From: Saccharopolyspora kobensis
Lineage (GTDB): Bacteria; Actinomycetota; Actinomycetes; Mycobacteriales; Pseudonocardiaceae
Length of the DNA: 64,000 bases
NCBI RefSeq assembly: GCF_900108315.1
Contig: NZ_FNVB01000002.1
Location: 1,793,879 to 1,857,878 of the forward strand
Direction: 5' to 3'
Shown: in pieces, positions 42,662 to 51,170 of the stretch
How positions within the stretch are numbered: the stretch's first letter is position 1
Layout of the letters: every line of letters starts with the position of its first letter
The notes under the pieces: generated by a model
Seen by the model: only the letters and a program-made list of their open reading frames with translations
Databases searched by the model: none
What the model was told of the DNA's origin: nothing
Made by a program: the position numbers and the translations under genes

Positions 42662-44257
42662 TCAGCTGCCGCGATGCAGGCGCAGCACGCTGCCTTCGCC
42701 GTTGGCGGAGACGTAGAGCGAGCCGTCGCGGCCCGCGGCCACGCCCGCGAAAGGCACTGGCACGCCCGGAAGGCCGTGGTTGAACAGCTCCGGTTGCGCG
42801 CGCGTCGTTCCCGGCGGGAGTCCGACGGCGAGGTGGTGGGCTTCGACGCGTTGTTCGCCGGTCGTCAGGTCGATCGCGAGCAGCCTTCGGCGACCCGTCT
42901 CCACGACGAACAGCTCTGCGTCGAGCACGGTGATGCCCTGCGGTGCGTCGAGTCCTTCGGCCACGACCGCGATCCCGCCATCGCCGATCAGCGAAACCGT
43001 GCCGCGCTGGTCGTCGCTGACGTAGCAGCGGCCCTCCTCGTCGACGGCGACGTCGACCGGGGAGTCCAGGTCGTCGGCCAGGACGGTCAGGGCGTCGTCT
43101 TCGGCGATGGCCACCACGCGCCCGCGCCCGGTCTCGGCCACCACGAGGCTGCCGTCCGCGCGTGCGGCGATGCCGGTGGGCCGTGCCAGTTCTCGCGCGC
43201 GGGTCGTCAGCACGCGGTCATCGGGCTCGTAGGTGCGCACTTCGCCGAACTGCGACGTGACGTGCACCCGTCCTCGTTCGTCGGCGGTGACACCGTGGCT
43301 GAACACGAGCAGTTCGCGCGTGCTCACCTCGCCGTCGTCGATGCTCGCCAACCGGTAGTTGTCGCCGGTGAACACGGTGCCGGAGCGGTGCACCGCCACG
43401 CCGAACGGGCCGACCAGCCCGGTCGGCACCACCTCGCGCGCCCTGCCGTCGCGTGCCAGCTCCGCGATCCCGCCTGCCGCGAAGCTGGACACGAACATCC
43501 GGTTCTCGGCGTCGAAAGCGGCGTTGTCCATAGCGGACACCTCGCCCGGCACGACGGAGCGATCGCCGGAGCCGAACACGTCGATGCGGGTGACGATGCC
43601 CTCGCCGCCGCGCGAGAGGACGGTCAGCACGCCGCCCCGGTCGAACCGGACCGCCACCGGCGCGTGCACGTCCTCGGCGACCAGCTCCGGCTCGCCGCCG
43701 TCCAGCGGGACGCGGTGGACCTCGCCGGTGATCATGTGCGGGTAGTACAGGCATCCGTCCGGGCCCAGCTGCATCGCGTTGCCCATCGCCAGCCCGCCTG
43801 CGAGCTCCACCGGTTCGGCACCAGGCGTCAGTTCGAGCAGGCGGCCGCCCACCCGCATCTCGTTGACGAACAGGCGGTCACCGACGCACGCGATGCCGTT
43901 GGGCATCACGACGTCGTCGGTGATCAGCGTGAACGTCCCGTCCGGGGCGCGCCGCCACACCCGTCCGGGCGTGAGGTCGGTGATGTACATCGACCCGTCG
44001 GCACCGAAGGCCAGGTCGTCCGGCGACTGGACCGGGCCGTCGGGTTCCACCACCGCCTCGACCTCGCCGGAAGCGAGGTCCACGGCGCTGATCCGGCCGG
44101 CCACGTACTGCGCCACGTAGAGCCTGCCGTCCGGACCAAACGCGATCCCGTTGGAACCGAACAGCGGATTCGCCCTGGTGAGCCGCTCGATCCGCCACCG
44201 CTCGCTGTCCGGCCGTTCGGCGTGTCCGCAACGAGTGCGGCCCGGTTCAGCCCGCAT
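42662..44257 (-). CDS. Beta-propeller (SMP-30/gluconolactonase-like, NHL-type repeats) protein
   Basis: A 531-residue protein of repeated four-strand blades (GIAFGPDGRLYVAQYVAGRI, DLAFGADGSMYITDLTPGRVWR, ... GVAAGRDGSLYVSANGEGS). The repeats fit SMP-30 or NHL six-bladed propellers; about ten blades suggest two propellers. SMP-30-type enzymes hydrolyse lactones. No signal peptide. Its ATG overlaps the end of the Baeyer-Villiger monooxygenase gene by 11 nt, so translation is coupled. Lactone hydrolysis of the monooxygenase product is a plausible role (inference). Confidence 0.75.
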   Translation of the reverse strand: MRAEPGRTRCGHAERPDSERWRIERLTRANPLFGSNGIAFGPDGRLYVAQYVAGRISAVDLASGEVEAVVEPDGPVQSPDDLAFGADGSMYITDLTPGRVWRRAPDGTFTLITDDVVMPNGIACVGDRLFVNEMRVGGRLLELTPGAEPVELAGGLAMGNAMQLGPDGCLYYPHMITGEVHRVPLDGGEPELVAEDVHAPVAVRFDRGGVLTVLSRGGEGIVTRIDVFGSGDRSVVPGEVSAMDNAAFDAENRMFVSSFAAGGIAELARDGRAREVVPTGLVGPFGVAVHRSGTVFTGDNYRLASIDDGEVSTRELLVFSHGVTADERGRVHVTSQFGEVRTYEPDDRVLTTRARELARPTGIAARADGSLVVAETGRGRVVAIAEDDALTVLADDLDSPVDVAVDEEGRCYVSDDQRGTVSLIGDGGIAVVAEGLDAPQGITVLDAELFVVETGRRRLLAIDLTTGEQRVEAHHLAVGLPPGTTRAQPELFNHGLPGVPVPFAGVAAGRDGSLYVSANGEGSVLRLHRGS

Positions 44258-46058
44258 CGCCGAGCACCTCGTCGATGCCCTCGCCCTCGCGCCATTCGCG
44301 CAGCAGCCGGTGGAAGGCCGCCGGGCCGGGCGCGTAGAGCTCGCGGGGCCCGCGCGCCCCGCCCTCGTTGTTGTAGTAACCGGGAGTGCACTCCTCGGCG
44401 AAGCGCTCCTGGTCCCAGGCGGTCGCCCGGAGCGTCTCGACCCAGGCGTCCTCGGCCTGCGGTGTCGGCTCGACGTGCTTGACGCCGCGCCTGCGCGCTT
44501 CGGCGACGATCGCGCCGATGTGGACCGCCTGCTCGTCCAGCGCGTGCACGAAGTTCACCAGCGGGGCGCTCTGCAGCGCGCCCAGGAGGAACAGGTTGGG
44601 AAAACCGTTGCTGCAGACCCCGTGCAACGTGCGCACCCCGCCGGCGGCGGCCCACGACTCCAGCAGTCCCGTGCCGTCCCTGCCGTGCACCGGGAGCCGT
44701 CCGGTCAACGCGTCGGACTTCCCGACCTCGAAGCCGGTGGCGAAGATGACGCAGTCCACCTCGTACTCGGTGCCGCCGACCACCAGCGCGCGTTCGGTGA
44801 TCCGCTCGACACCGCCGTGGTCGGCGGTGTCCACCAGCGTCACGTTGGGGCGGTTGAAGGTCTGCAGGTACTCGTCGCTGAAGGTGGGGCGCTTGCAGCC
44901 GTAGCGGTACCAGGGCTTGAGCAGCTCCGCGGTGGCCGGATCGTCGACGATCGCATCGACGCGGTCGCGCAGCTGGTTCATCTTGGCGAAGTCGAGGATC
45001 TCCTCGATCCGCTCCCACTCCTCGCGCGGGAGGTGGTCGTGGGCGTCGGTGGCGGTGATCTTGCCGAGCACGTGGCCGCTGGCCGTCCACGCGTCGTCCA
45101 CCAGGTCCTCGTCGAGGTCGTGCCCGGTGACGGCGGCGAGGAAGTTCTCCCGCCTGCGGGCGTGCCAGCCGGCTTCCAGGGATGCCGCCCACTCCGGATC
45201 GGTCGGCCGGTTGGCGCGCACGTCCACTGCGGACGGAGTGCGCTGGAAGACGTGCAGGTGCTGGGCGTCACGGGCCACGTGCGGGACCACCTGGACGGCC
45301 GTGGCGCCGGTGCCGATCACCGCGACCCGCTTGTCCGCCAGGCCGGTGAGACCGCCGTCCGGGCCACCACCGGTGTAGCCGTAGTCCCAGCGGCTGGTGT
45401 GGAAGGTGTGGCCGGTGAAGGTCTCGATGCCGGGAATGCGGGGCAGCTTGGGGTGTTCCAGCGTGCCGTTGGAGATCACGACGTAGCTCGCCCGCACCTC
45501 GTCGTCGCGGTCGGTGCGCACGATCCACTCGCCGTCGTCCCAGCGCAGCTCGCGCACCGCGGTCTGGAAGCAGGCGTCGCGGTAGAGGTCGAAGGTGCGG
45601 CCGATCGCCATCGCGTGCCGGCGGATCTCCTCACCCGGCGAGTACTTCCACTCCGGGACGTGCCCGACCTCCTCCAGCAGCGGTAGGTAGACGTAGGACT
45701 CGATGTCGCAGTGCACGCCCGGGTAGCGGTTCCAGTACCAGGTGCCGCCGAAGTCGGCGCCCTTCTCCACGATCCGGATCCGCTCCAGCCCGGCCTGGCG
45801 CAGTCGCGCCGCGGCCAGCAGCCCGCCGAAGCCGCCACCGACCACCAAGGCGTCCACCCGGTCGCGGACCGGTTCCCTGGTGAATCCCGGTTCCGCGTAC
45901 GGGTCGTCGGCGTAGTAGCCGAACCGGCCTTCGGCGCGCTGGTACTGCTCGTTGCCGTCGGGGCGGATCCGGCGCAGGCGTTCCGCCCGGTACCGCTCGC
46001 GCAGGGCGTCGGGGTCGAAGTCGAGGACGTCGGGGATCCGCGGCGGGAGCGTCGGCAT
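44247..46058 (-). CDS. Baeyer-Villiger monooxygenase, type I flavin-dependent
   Basis: A 603-residue protein starting at ATG 46058 (AAAGG 6 nt upstream). GGGFGG (74-79) is the FAD Rossmann motif, VEKGADFGGTWYWNRYPGVHCDIE follows, the BVMO fingerprint is FTGHTFHTSRWD (214-225), and the NADPH motif GTGATA (249-254) follows. Type I BVMOs turn cyclic or linear ketones to lactones or esters using NADPH and O2. First gene of a leftward pair with the propeller gene. An inverted repeat upstream is the likely regulator site. Substrate unknown. Confidence 0.93.
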   Translation of the reverse strand: MPTLPPRIPDVLDFDPDALRERYRAERLRRIRPDGNEQYQRAEGRFGYYADDPYAEPGFTREPVRDRVDALVVGGGFGGLLAAARLRQAGLERIRIVEKGADFGGTWYWNRYPGVHCDIESYVYLPLLEEVGHVPEWKYSPGEEIRRHAMAIGRTFDLYRDACFQTAVRELRWDDGEWIVRTDRDDEVRASYVVISNGTLEHPKLPRIPGIETFTGHTFHTSRWDYGYTGGGPDGGLTGLADKRVAVIGTGATAVQVVPHVARDAQHLHVFQRTPSAVDVRANRPTDPEWAASLEAGWHARRRENFLAAVTGHDLDEDLVDDAWTASGHVLGKITATDAHDHLPREEWERIEEILDFAKMNQLRDRVDAIVDDPATAELLKPWYRYGCKRPTFSDEYLQTFNRPNVTLVDTADHGGVERITERALVVGGTEYEVDCVIFATGFEVGKSDALTGRLPVHGRDGTGLLESWAAAGGVRTLHGVCSNGFPNLFLLGALQSAPLVNFVHALDEQAVHIGAIVAEARRRGVKHVEPTPQAEDAWVETLRATAWDQERFAEECTPGYYNNEGGARGPRELYAPGPAAFHRLLREWREGEGIDEVLGDAG

Positions 46059-46089
46059 GCCGGCCTTTCTCACGGTGGCGATCGACCAT

Positions 46090-46111
46090 TTAATTCAGCT
46101 GACTGACTTAA
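46090..46111 (-). promoter_or_regulatory. Inverted repeat in the Baeyer-Villiger monooxygenase leader
   Basis: Arms TTAATTCAG (46090-46098) and CTGACTTAA (46103-46111) are complementary except for one base, with a 4-nt centre. It lies 32 nt upstream of the ATG, is AT-rich in a GC-rich setting, and has the size of a TetR- or MarR-type operator. The regulator is not in the window. Confidence 0.65.
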
Positions 46112-46197
46112 GAAAGCTACCAGTGGGGTCCGGTCGCTCGCCAGCGCAGGTGTCCTCGCGACTCCGTGAGTCCACTTAGGATGGTGTTCGGGGCAGG

Positions 46198-47208
46198 TCA
46201 GCTGCTGCGGTTGGTCTCCAGTTCGCCGGTCACGACGTCTTCGAGGGGGCGCCGCGGCGTGGCCGGCACCGGGGAGCCGTAGCCGACGCGCAGCACGATC
46301 TGCGGCCACAGGCCGCCGCCGATGAGCGCGCGCAGCTCCCGGCGGGTGTCGGCGACCTCCACCACCTGGGAGATGAACGAGCTGGCCAGCCCGTTCGCCG
46401 TCGCCGTCAGCAGCACCCGCTGCATGGCCATCCCCGCTTGCAGCTGCGCGTGCCGGGAGTCCTGGAAGGAGCCGAGCACGCAGATCAGCGGCTCGGGTTC
46501 GAAGTCCTTGCCGGTCACGCGGGTGCGCGCGCCGCTGCCGCCGAAGTCGCGCAGCACGAACTCGTCCTGCGGCTCCGGGACCGGGCCGCCGCTGCGCGCC
46601 GGGACGCCTTCGCCGACGTCACCGGTGCGCCCGGTCCAGCGCTGCCACTCGGCCACGAACTCCGGGTCGTCGAGCTGCTCCTGGTGCGCTCGTCTGCTCA
46701 GCCCGCACAGCACCAGGCGCTGCGGGGGGTCCAGGACGGCGAGCCAGCCCCGCTCGGTCTCGGCGGCCTGCCGCAGCGACGCCTGCAGCACGGCGGGGAC
46801 CGGGTCGTGGTGGAAGGGCCTGCGGTTGGTCCGCCGCTGCGGGATCGCCGCGGCCAGCTCCTGCTCGGCCGGGGTGGCGGGCCGCCGCGCGGCCGGGCGC
46901 ACGGTCGCCAGCAGGTCCGGCCGCCCGGGTTCGGGCAGCGTCCGGACGTCCGGGACGGTCCCGCTGGCGCGGATGGCCACGCGCAGGTTCAGCAGCGCCG
47001 CGCCGCAGGCCAGCACGAGCTCGCGATGCTCCGGGTCGGCGGCCTCCAGGGCTCGCGAGGTGTCGGCGTGCAGCTCGATCGCACCGGGCGTGCAGTGGAA
47101 GCGCCAGGGCTGGGTGTTGTGCAGCGACGGTGCGGAGGTGGCCGCGGTCAGGACCTCGCGGACCTCTCCGGCGGTCAGGCTGCCCACTGGCGTGATGGTC
47201 GTGTTCAT
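46198..47208 (-). CDS. Acg-family nitroreductase-like protein
   Basis: A 336-residue protein from ATG 47208 (GGAGGGG ahead) of the mycobacterial Acg type: an N-terminal half-domain (EVREVLTAATSAPSLHNTQPWRF) followed by a second (PAARRPATPAEQELAAAIPQRRTNRRPF). The FMN-binding NTQPWRF and RRTNRRPF motifs are present. Acg proteins are FMN-containing, poorly active or inactive nitroreductases that may store FMN in dormancy. Divergent from a universal stress protein gene 159 bp away, as in the dormancy regulons of mycobacteria. A DosR box was not found. Confidence 0.85.
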   Translation of the reverse strand: MNTTITPVGSLTAGEVREVLTAATSAPSLHNTQPWRFHCTPGAIELHADTSRALEAADPEHRELVLACGAALLNLRVAIRASGTVPDVRTLPEPGRPDLLATVRPAARRPATPAEQELAAAIPQRRTNRRPFHHDPVPAVLQASLRQAAETERGWLAVLDPPQRLVLCGLSRRAHQEQLDDPEFVAEWQRWTGRTGDVGEGVPARSGGPVPEPQDEFVLRDFGGSGARTRVTGKDFEPEPLICVLGSFQDSRHAQLQAGMAMQRVLLTATANGLASSFISQVVEVADTRRELRALIGGGLWPQIVLRVGYGSPVPATPRRPLEDVVTGELETNRSS

Positions 47209-47367
47209 CGTGGCCCCTCCGTCGCCCGCTGCTCCTCCAGCCTGTCGGCGGGCTCGGGCGGCGAGGTAGAGCCGATGGTCACTGTCCGGCGCGGCGATGA
47301 CGAAGTGCCCTGACCGCCGGGCGCGGCGATGGCGCAACCTGGAGCCGGGACCGGCGGAGGGGGAGGC

Positions 47368-48243
47368 ATGTCCGAGAAGGCGGTCGTGGCCGGGTTCGAC
47401 CTGGCGGAATCATCCAGGCGAGCGGTGCGGTGGGCGGCGCGGGAAGCGGCCGGGCGCGGTCGTCCGCTGCTGCTGGTGCACGCGCTCACCTGGCCCTTCG
47501 AGGAGCACACGGCCATCCGGGTGCCGGGGGAGGGCGATGTGGCCGAGCCGCTGCAGCAGGCGTTGCGGCGCGAGCTCGCCCAGCTCGTCGAGGAGTGCCA
47601 CCGGATCGACGCCGACCTGCCGGTGCGCAGCGAACTGCCGTTCGGCGACCCGGCCGAGGTGCTCGCCGCGATGGCCGCGGACGCCGATCTGCTGGTGCTC
47701 GGCGGGCCGCGGCTGGAGCCGTCGGCCGGGATCGGCGCGACCTCGGCGGAACTGCTGGCCAGGCGCGGCGGCGCACCGGTCGTGGTGGTGCGGGGCGGCG
47801 CCGACGAGCCGGGTCCGGGGCCGGTCGTGGTGGGCGTGGACGGTTCGGCCACCAGCCGGGCCGCGATCGGCTTCGCCTTCGACTTCGCATCCCGGAACCG
47901 CTGCGAGCTGGTCACCGCGCACGCCTGGAGCGATCTGCCGCTGGACCCGTTCCAGTGGGTGTCGCACTGGGAGCTGGCGTGGGCGGAGGTCCACGAGGAG
48001 GCCGCGGAGGTGCTCGCGGAATCGGTGGCGGGCTGGGTCGAGCAGTACCCGGACGTGGTGGTCCGGCGCGTGGTCACGCCGGAGAAGCCCACCGAGGCGC
48101 TGCTGCGGGAGGCCGACGGCGCGAGCCTGCTGGTCGTGGGCAGTCACGGCCGTGGGCGGTTCCGGCGCAGCTTCCTCGGTTCGGTGAGCCACGCGGTGGT
48201 CAACCGCGCGCCCTGCCCGGTCGCGGTCCTGCGCGCGGCCTGA
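47368..48243 (+). CDS. Tandem universal stress protein
   Basis: A 291-residue protein with two UspA domains. The first runs KAVVAGFDLAESSRRAVRWA to GAPVVVVRGG, the second VVVGVDGSATSRAAIGFAF to NRAPCPVAVLR, containing the ATP-binding pattern VVGSHGRGRFRRSFLGSVS. The first domain has lost its full ATP motif (GGPRLEPSAGIGATS). Mycobacterial homologues (Rv2623 type) are dormancy-induced. ATG 47368 with GGGAGG upstream. Divergent from the Acg-like gene. Confidence 0.88.
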   Translation: MSEKAVVAGFDLAESSRRAVRWAAREAAGRGRPLLLVHALTWPFEEHTAIRVPGEGDVAEPLQQALRRELAQLVEECHRIDADLPVRSELPFGDPAEVLAAMAADADLLVLGGPRLEPSAGIGATSAELLARRGGAPVVVVRGGADEPGPGPVVVGVDGSATSRAAIGFAFDFASRNRCELVTAHAWSDLPLDPFQWVSHWELAWAEVHEEAAEVLAESVAGWVEQYPDVVVRRVVTPEKPTEALLREADGASLLVVGSHGRGRFRRSFLGSVSHAVVNRAPCPVAVLRAA

Positions 48244-48308
48244 CGGTCCACATCGGAGTGATCGGGACCGGGTTTGTGCCCGGCCGGCGGATCGCGTACG
48301 CTCCTGGG

Positions 48309-48323
48309 TACCCTACGGGGGTA
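48309..48323 (+). promoter_or_regulatory. CsoR-like copper operator
   Basis: TACCCTACGGGGGTA at 48309-48323 has perfect TACCC/GGGTA arms around a 5-nt centre, the G/C-tract form of CsoR boxes. It is 26 nt before the copper chaperone ATG, so binding would block transcription. The csoR gene itself is not visible. Copper control is inference. Confidence 0.7.
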
Positions 48324-48349
48324 CGGTTCACCGATGAGAGGAGCGGACG

Positions 48350-48556
48350 ATGGCGCAGGCGACCTTCGTGGTCAAGGGGATGACCTGCTCGGGATGCATG
48401 ACCAAGGTGACCAACGCGGTCACCGGGGTGGCCGGGGTGAGCGACGTCGACGTGGACATCAGCAGCGGAGAGCTGACGGTGACCGGCGAATCGGCGGTCG
48501 ACACCGAGGCCGTCCGCCGGGCCGTCGGCGACGCCGGCTACGAGATCGCGGGCTGA
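48350..48556 (+). CDS. copZ: CopZ-like heavy-metal-associated (HMA) copper chaperone
   Basis: A 68-residue ferredoxin-like HMA protein (ATFVVKGMTCSGCMTKVTNAV). M11-T-C13-S-G-C16 is the copper-binding motif. It transfers Cu(I), typically to a CopA ATPase, which is not in the window. GAGAGGAGCGG lies before ATG 48350. Its stop overlaps the next ATG by one base. The CsoR-like box just upstream supports copper-responsive expression. Confidence 0.9.
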   Translation: MAQATFVVKGMTCSGCMTKVTNAVTGVAGVSDVDVDISSGELTVTGESAVDTEAVRRAVGDAGYEIAG

Positions 48557-48774
48557 TGGCCGAGCGGCCGACGGTCGTGATCAAGGCCGTGGACAACGGC
48601 CCGTACCAGGTCAAAGGCCCGGTGCGGGTGGTCGACCACGAAGGCGGCGAGCACGAGCTGGGGCCCGGGCGCACCCAGCTGCTGTGCCGGTGCGGGATGT
48701 CGGCCAGGAAACCGTTCTGCGACGGCGCGCACGCCCGCAACGGGTTCGTCGCGCAGGAACGCGCCAGCAGCTAG
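48556..48774 (+). CDS. CDGSH iron-sulfur domain protein
   Basis: A 72-residue protein with CRCGMSARKPFCDGAH, the mitoNEET-type C-x-C-x2-S-x3-P-x-C-D-G-x-H site for a 2Fe-2S cluster. Preceding strands (VVIKAVDNGPYQVKGPVRVVDHEGGEHEL) form the short beta-cap. Its start overlaps the copper chaperone stop (TGATG), so both are co-translated. Function in actinomycetes is unknown; pairing with CopZ suggests redox or copper-stress use (inference). Confidence 0.92.
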   Translation: MAERPTVVIKAVDNGPYQVKGPVRVVDHEGGEHELGPGRTQLLCRCGMSARKPFCDGAHARNGFVAQERASS

Positions 48775-48780
48775 CCGCAT

Positions 48781-48822
48781 CGTGAGCGCTTCGGGGTGCT
48801 CTAGCGCCCCGAAGCGCTCACG
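48781..48822. terminator. Bidirectional hairpin, family with conserved loop
   Basis: A perfect 16-bp stem (48781-48796 with 48807-48822) with a 10-nt loop TGCTCTAGCG, between convergent CDGSH and DUF5134 genes. It closely resembles the hairpin at 60949-60990, with shared TGCTMTAG loop and TTGGGG/TCGGGG arms, so it is a dispersed element. Confidence 0.85.
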
Positions 48823-48826
48823 GCCG

Positions 48827-49504
48827 TCACAGCACGGCAAGGAACATCGCGCCCATTCCGGTGGTCATCGCCGCGTTGCAGGTCGCCTCGTAGGCGGCCG
48901 CGCGCTGCGGCCGGGTCCGGGCGACGCGGCCGATGTCGACCGCGGCGGACAGCCACGGCAGCGCGCTCAGCACGAAGTACCCGCCCAGCACCAGCGACAC
49001 GACCACCACCGCGTTCGCCGGAGCGGGGATCTCAGCCGCGGCCAGCGCTCCGGCGCCCATCGAGTGGTGGTGGGTGTGCCCGGACTCCACCGGCGCGTCC
49101 GGCATCAGCGCGGGCATCGCGGCGAGCATCCAGAACATCCCGGCCGCCATCGCCGCGTGGTGCAGCTGCTGCCACCGGCGGTGCGCGGCGCACCAGCGGA
49201 CGTCGGCGGCCAGCACCAGGAACCACCCGGCCATGACGCCGAACACCACCAGCTGCGGGTTCACCGGGATCGCCATGCCCCACGGCCAGCACATCGCGAT
49301 CATCGCCGCGCTCATCACGACGTGCCAGGCAGCGCTGATCCGCACCACCGGACTCGCGGGCACGGCCTGGTCCTGACCGGCATGGACGAGCCGGCCGGAC
49401 ACGGTCGCGATCGGCTCCGCCCGGATCAGCCGGTGCAGGCCCCAAAGAGCCGCGGCGGTGAACACGGCGGTCAGGACCCAGCGGAGCAGCAGGGATTCCA
49501 CCAC
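48827..49504 (-). CDS. DUF5134 membrane protein, His-rich loop
   Basis: A 225-residue protein with about five membrane helices (residues 9-24, 56-74, 84-101, 115-133, 160-182) of the DUF5134 type. A loop GHTHHHSMG (H143, H145-147) and MCWPWGM could bind copper. GTG start 49504 with GGGAG 8 nt upstream; a second GTG follows. It starts 2 nt after the PepSY gene stop. Copper association is inferred from the loop and from the CopZ, PepSY and sigma-factor neighbours. Confidence 0.75.
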   Translation of the reverse strand: MVESLLLRWVLTAVFTAAALWGLHRLIRAEPIATVSGRLVHAGQDQAVPASPVVRISAAWHVVMSAAMIAMCWPWGMAIPVNPQLVVFGVMAGWFLVLAADVRWCAAHRRWQQLHHAAMAAGMFWMLAAMPALMPDAPVESGHTHHHSMGAGALAAAEIPAPANAVVVVSLVLGGYFVLSALPWLSAAVDIGRVARTRPQRAAAYEATCNAAMTTGMGAMFLAVL

Positions 49505-49506
49505 GG

Positions 49507-50844
49507 TCAGGCTCCCTTCTCGCGGCGCGCGCCGAGCACGGCGTCGACGGCCAGGAACAGCAGCAGTGAAGCACCGAGCAGCGGCATCGCGTACCCGATG
49601 AACGCGGCGGCGAGGATGATCGGCGCCAGCACCCGGCCGGGCACCCGGCGCCACGCACCGCGCTCCGGCGGCGCGCCGAAGCCGCGGGTCGGCCTGCGCA
49701 GCCACCACATCCGGTAGGCCCAGAACACCGTGCCGGCCAGGCCGATCGCCAGCGCGGCGAGCACGAGCTGGTTGGGCAGGCCGAACAACAGCCCCATGTG
49801 CGCGTCGACGCCCCACCGGGCGAGCTTGGCGATCAGCGAGAAGTCGGCGAAGCGCAGCTCCTCCACGACGTTGCCGCCCGCCGGGTCGACGGCCACCGCG
49901 TCCAGCTGCGTCGGCCAGTGGCGCTCGGTCTGCTCGACCTTGTACGCGCCGTCACCGGGCGCGGTGATCTCCACCGCCCCGGTGATGCCGTGCGCGATCG
50001 CGGCGGCGTGCACCTGGTCGAAGCCGACGTCGCCCGCGGGCGGCCGCGGCAGTTCGGTGGACACCGCCGGGGTTTCCCACGACAGCGCGGAACGCATCGC
50101 CGTGACGTTCTCGCCCGCGAACAGCGACCAGGTCAGGCCGGTCGCGGACAGGAAGAACATGCCCGCGCACGCCCACAGTCCGAAGGTGCCGTGCCAGGAC
50201 AGGACTCGCCGCCGCCCCTTGCCGCGCAACTGCGGCGCGACCATCGACCGGGCGCTGCCGCGCTTGCGGCGCACCCACATCAGCAGTCCGCCGAGCGCCA
50301 CCACCCACAGCCAGCTGGCGGCCAGTTCGCTGTAGATCCGGCCGACCTCGCCGAGGTGCAGGCTGCGGTGCAGCTGGGCGAGCCAGGTGCGCATCGGCAG
50401 CGACTGGCTGCTGCCGTAGGTCTCCAGCACCCCGCGGACCTCGGCGGTGTGCGGGTCGACGAACACCGTGCGGTAGTAGCTGCCCTCGGCCTCCGGGTCG
50501 TCGAAGATCACCCGGGTGGTGCCGGTGGGCGTCGGTGCCGGGCGCACGGCGGTCAGCTCCGCGCCGGGCAGGGCCTCGCGGGCGACCTCGATCTGCCTCG
50601 CCAGCGACTGCGTGACCGGGCCCGGCGGCACGCGCAGCTCGTGGTCGTAGATCGCCCGCTCCAGCTGCGGGGTGAAGATGTAGAGCAGACCGGTGAGCGC
50701 GGTCACGACCAGGAACGGCCCGATGAAGATCCCGGCGTAGAAGTGCAGGCGCCGCACCAGTGGTCGCAGCGCTGGCCACCACGGCTCCTCGGAGCGCTGC
50801 GGTGACACCGCCGGTTCCCGGGCGGTGGACTCCTCGACTGACAT
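49507..50844 (-). CDS. PepSY-associated membrane protein (PepSY-TM)
   Basis: A 445-residue protein with four to five membrane helices. RLHFYAGIFIGPFLVVTALTGLLYIFTPQLERAIYDHEL and LSWHGTFGLWACAGMFFLSATGLTWSL contain the conserved His residues of the PepSY-TM/iron-uptake-reductase-like family. External PepSY parts carry EVAREALPGAELTAVR. ATG 50844, GAGGAG upstream. Upstream of DUF5134 with a 2-nt gap, same operon. Such proteins are thought to be metal-reductase-like or heme-binding; here copper or iron is possible. Confidence 0.85.
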   Translation of the reverse strand: MSVEESTAREPAVSPQRSEEPWWPALRPLVRRLHFYAGIFIGPFLVVTALTGLLYIFTPQLERAIYDHELRVPPGPVTQSLARQIEVAREALPGAELTAVRPAPTPTGTTRVIFDDPEAEGSYYRTVFVDPHTAEVRGVLETYGSSQSLPMRTWLAQLHRSLHLGEVGRIYSELAASWLWVVALGGLLMWVRRKRGSARSMVAPQLRGKGRRRVLSWHGTFGLWACAGMFFLSATGLTWSLFAGENVTAMRSALSWETPAVSTELPRPPAGDVGFDQVHAAAIAHGITGAVEITAPGDGAYKVEQTERHWPTQLDAVAVDPAGGNVVEELRFADFSLIAKLARWGVDAHMGLLFGLPNQLVLAALAIGLAGTVFWAYRMWWLRRPTRGFGAPPERGAWRRVPGRVLAPIILAAAFIGYAMPLLGASLLLFLAVDAVLGARREKGA

Positions 50845-51170
50845 GCTGCTCCTCGCTGATCGGCTCATCGCAGTACCAGTCGTGCGGGAGAGCACCCCGG
50901 TTCCCGGCCATCTCGTGGACGTTTCCAGGCTCGTTCTGCGTGGCGGTGCGGGTAGCGGAACCTCAGAGGCCGCAGCAGTGCGAGTGCCGTGGGTGGGTTG
51001 TGCGCCTGCGGCGCATGCGATACCTGCTGTGATGCGGCCCGTTGAAAGGCTCGGCCGCGACATCGACACCCACCGGGAATTCCGGGATTTCACCGGATTT
51101 GCCCGGTGCTCGAGACGGCCCGGCGCGCAAGCGTTCTCGCCGTCGCGCTCCGGCGGTAGCCTGCAAGATC
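50845..51170. promoter_or_regulatory. Divergent region between PepSY and sigma-factor genes
   Basis: About 325 bases with no supported gene. Two divergent promoters must lie here. A GGGAAT at 51075-51080 matches the -35 of SigC-type sigma factors, but no CGTCCG-like -10 was found at the correct distance, so autoregulation is not shown. Confidence 0.3.

Noticed and set aside
47209-47367. A DosR-type box between Acg-like and USP genes
   Set aside because: No GGGACT-N-AGTCCC-like palindrome was found.
51075-51080. SigC-like -35 (GGGAAT) before the ECF sigma gene
   Set aside because: No matching -10 was found at 16-20 nt.
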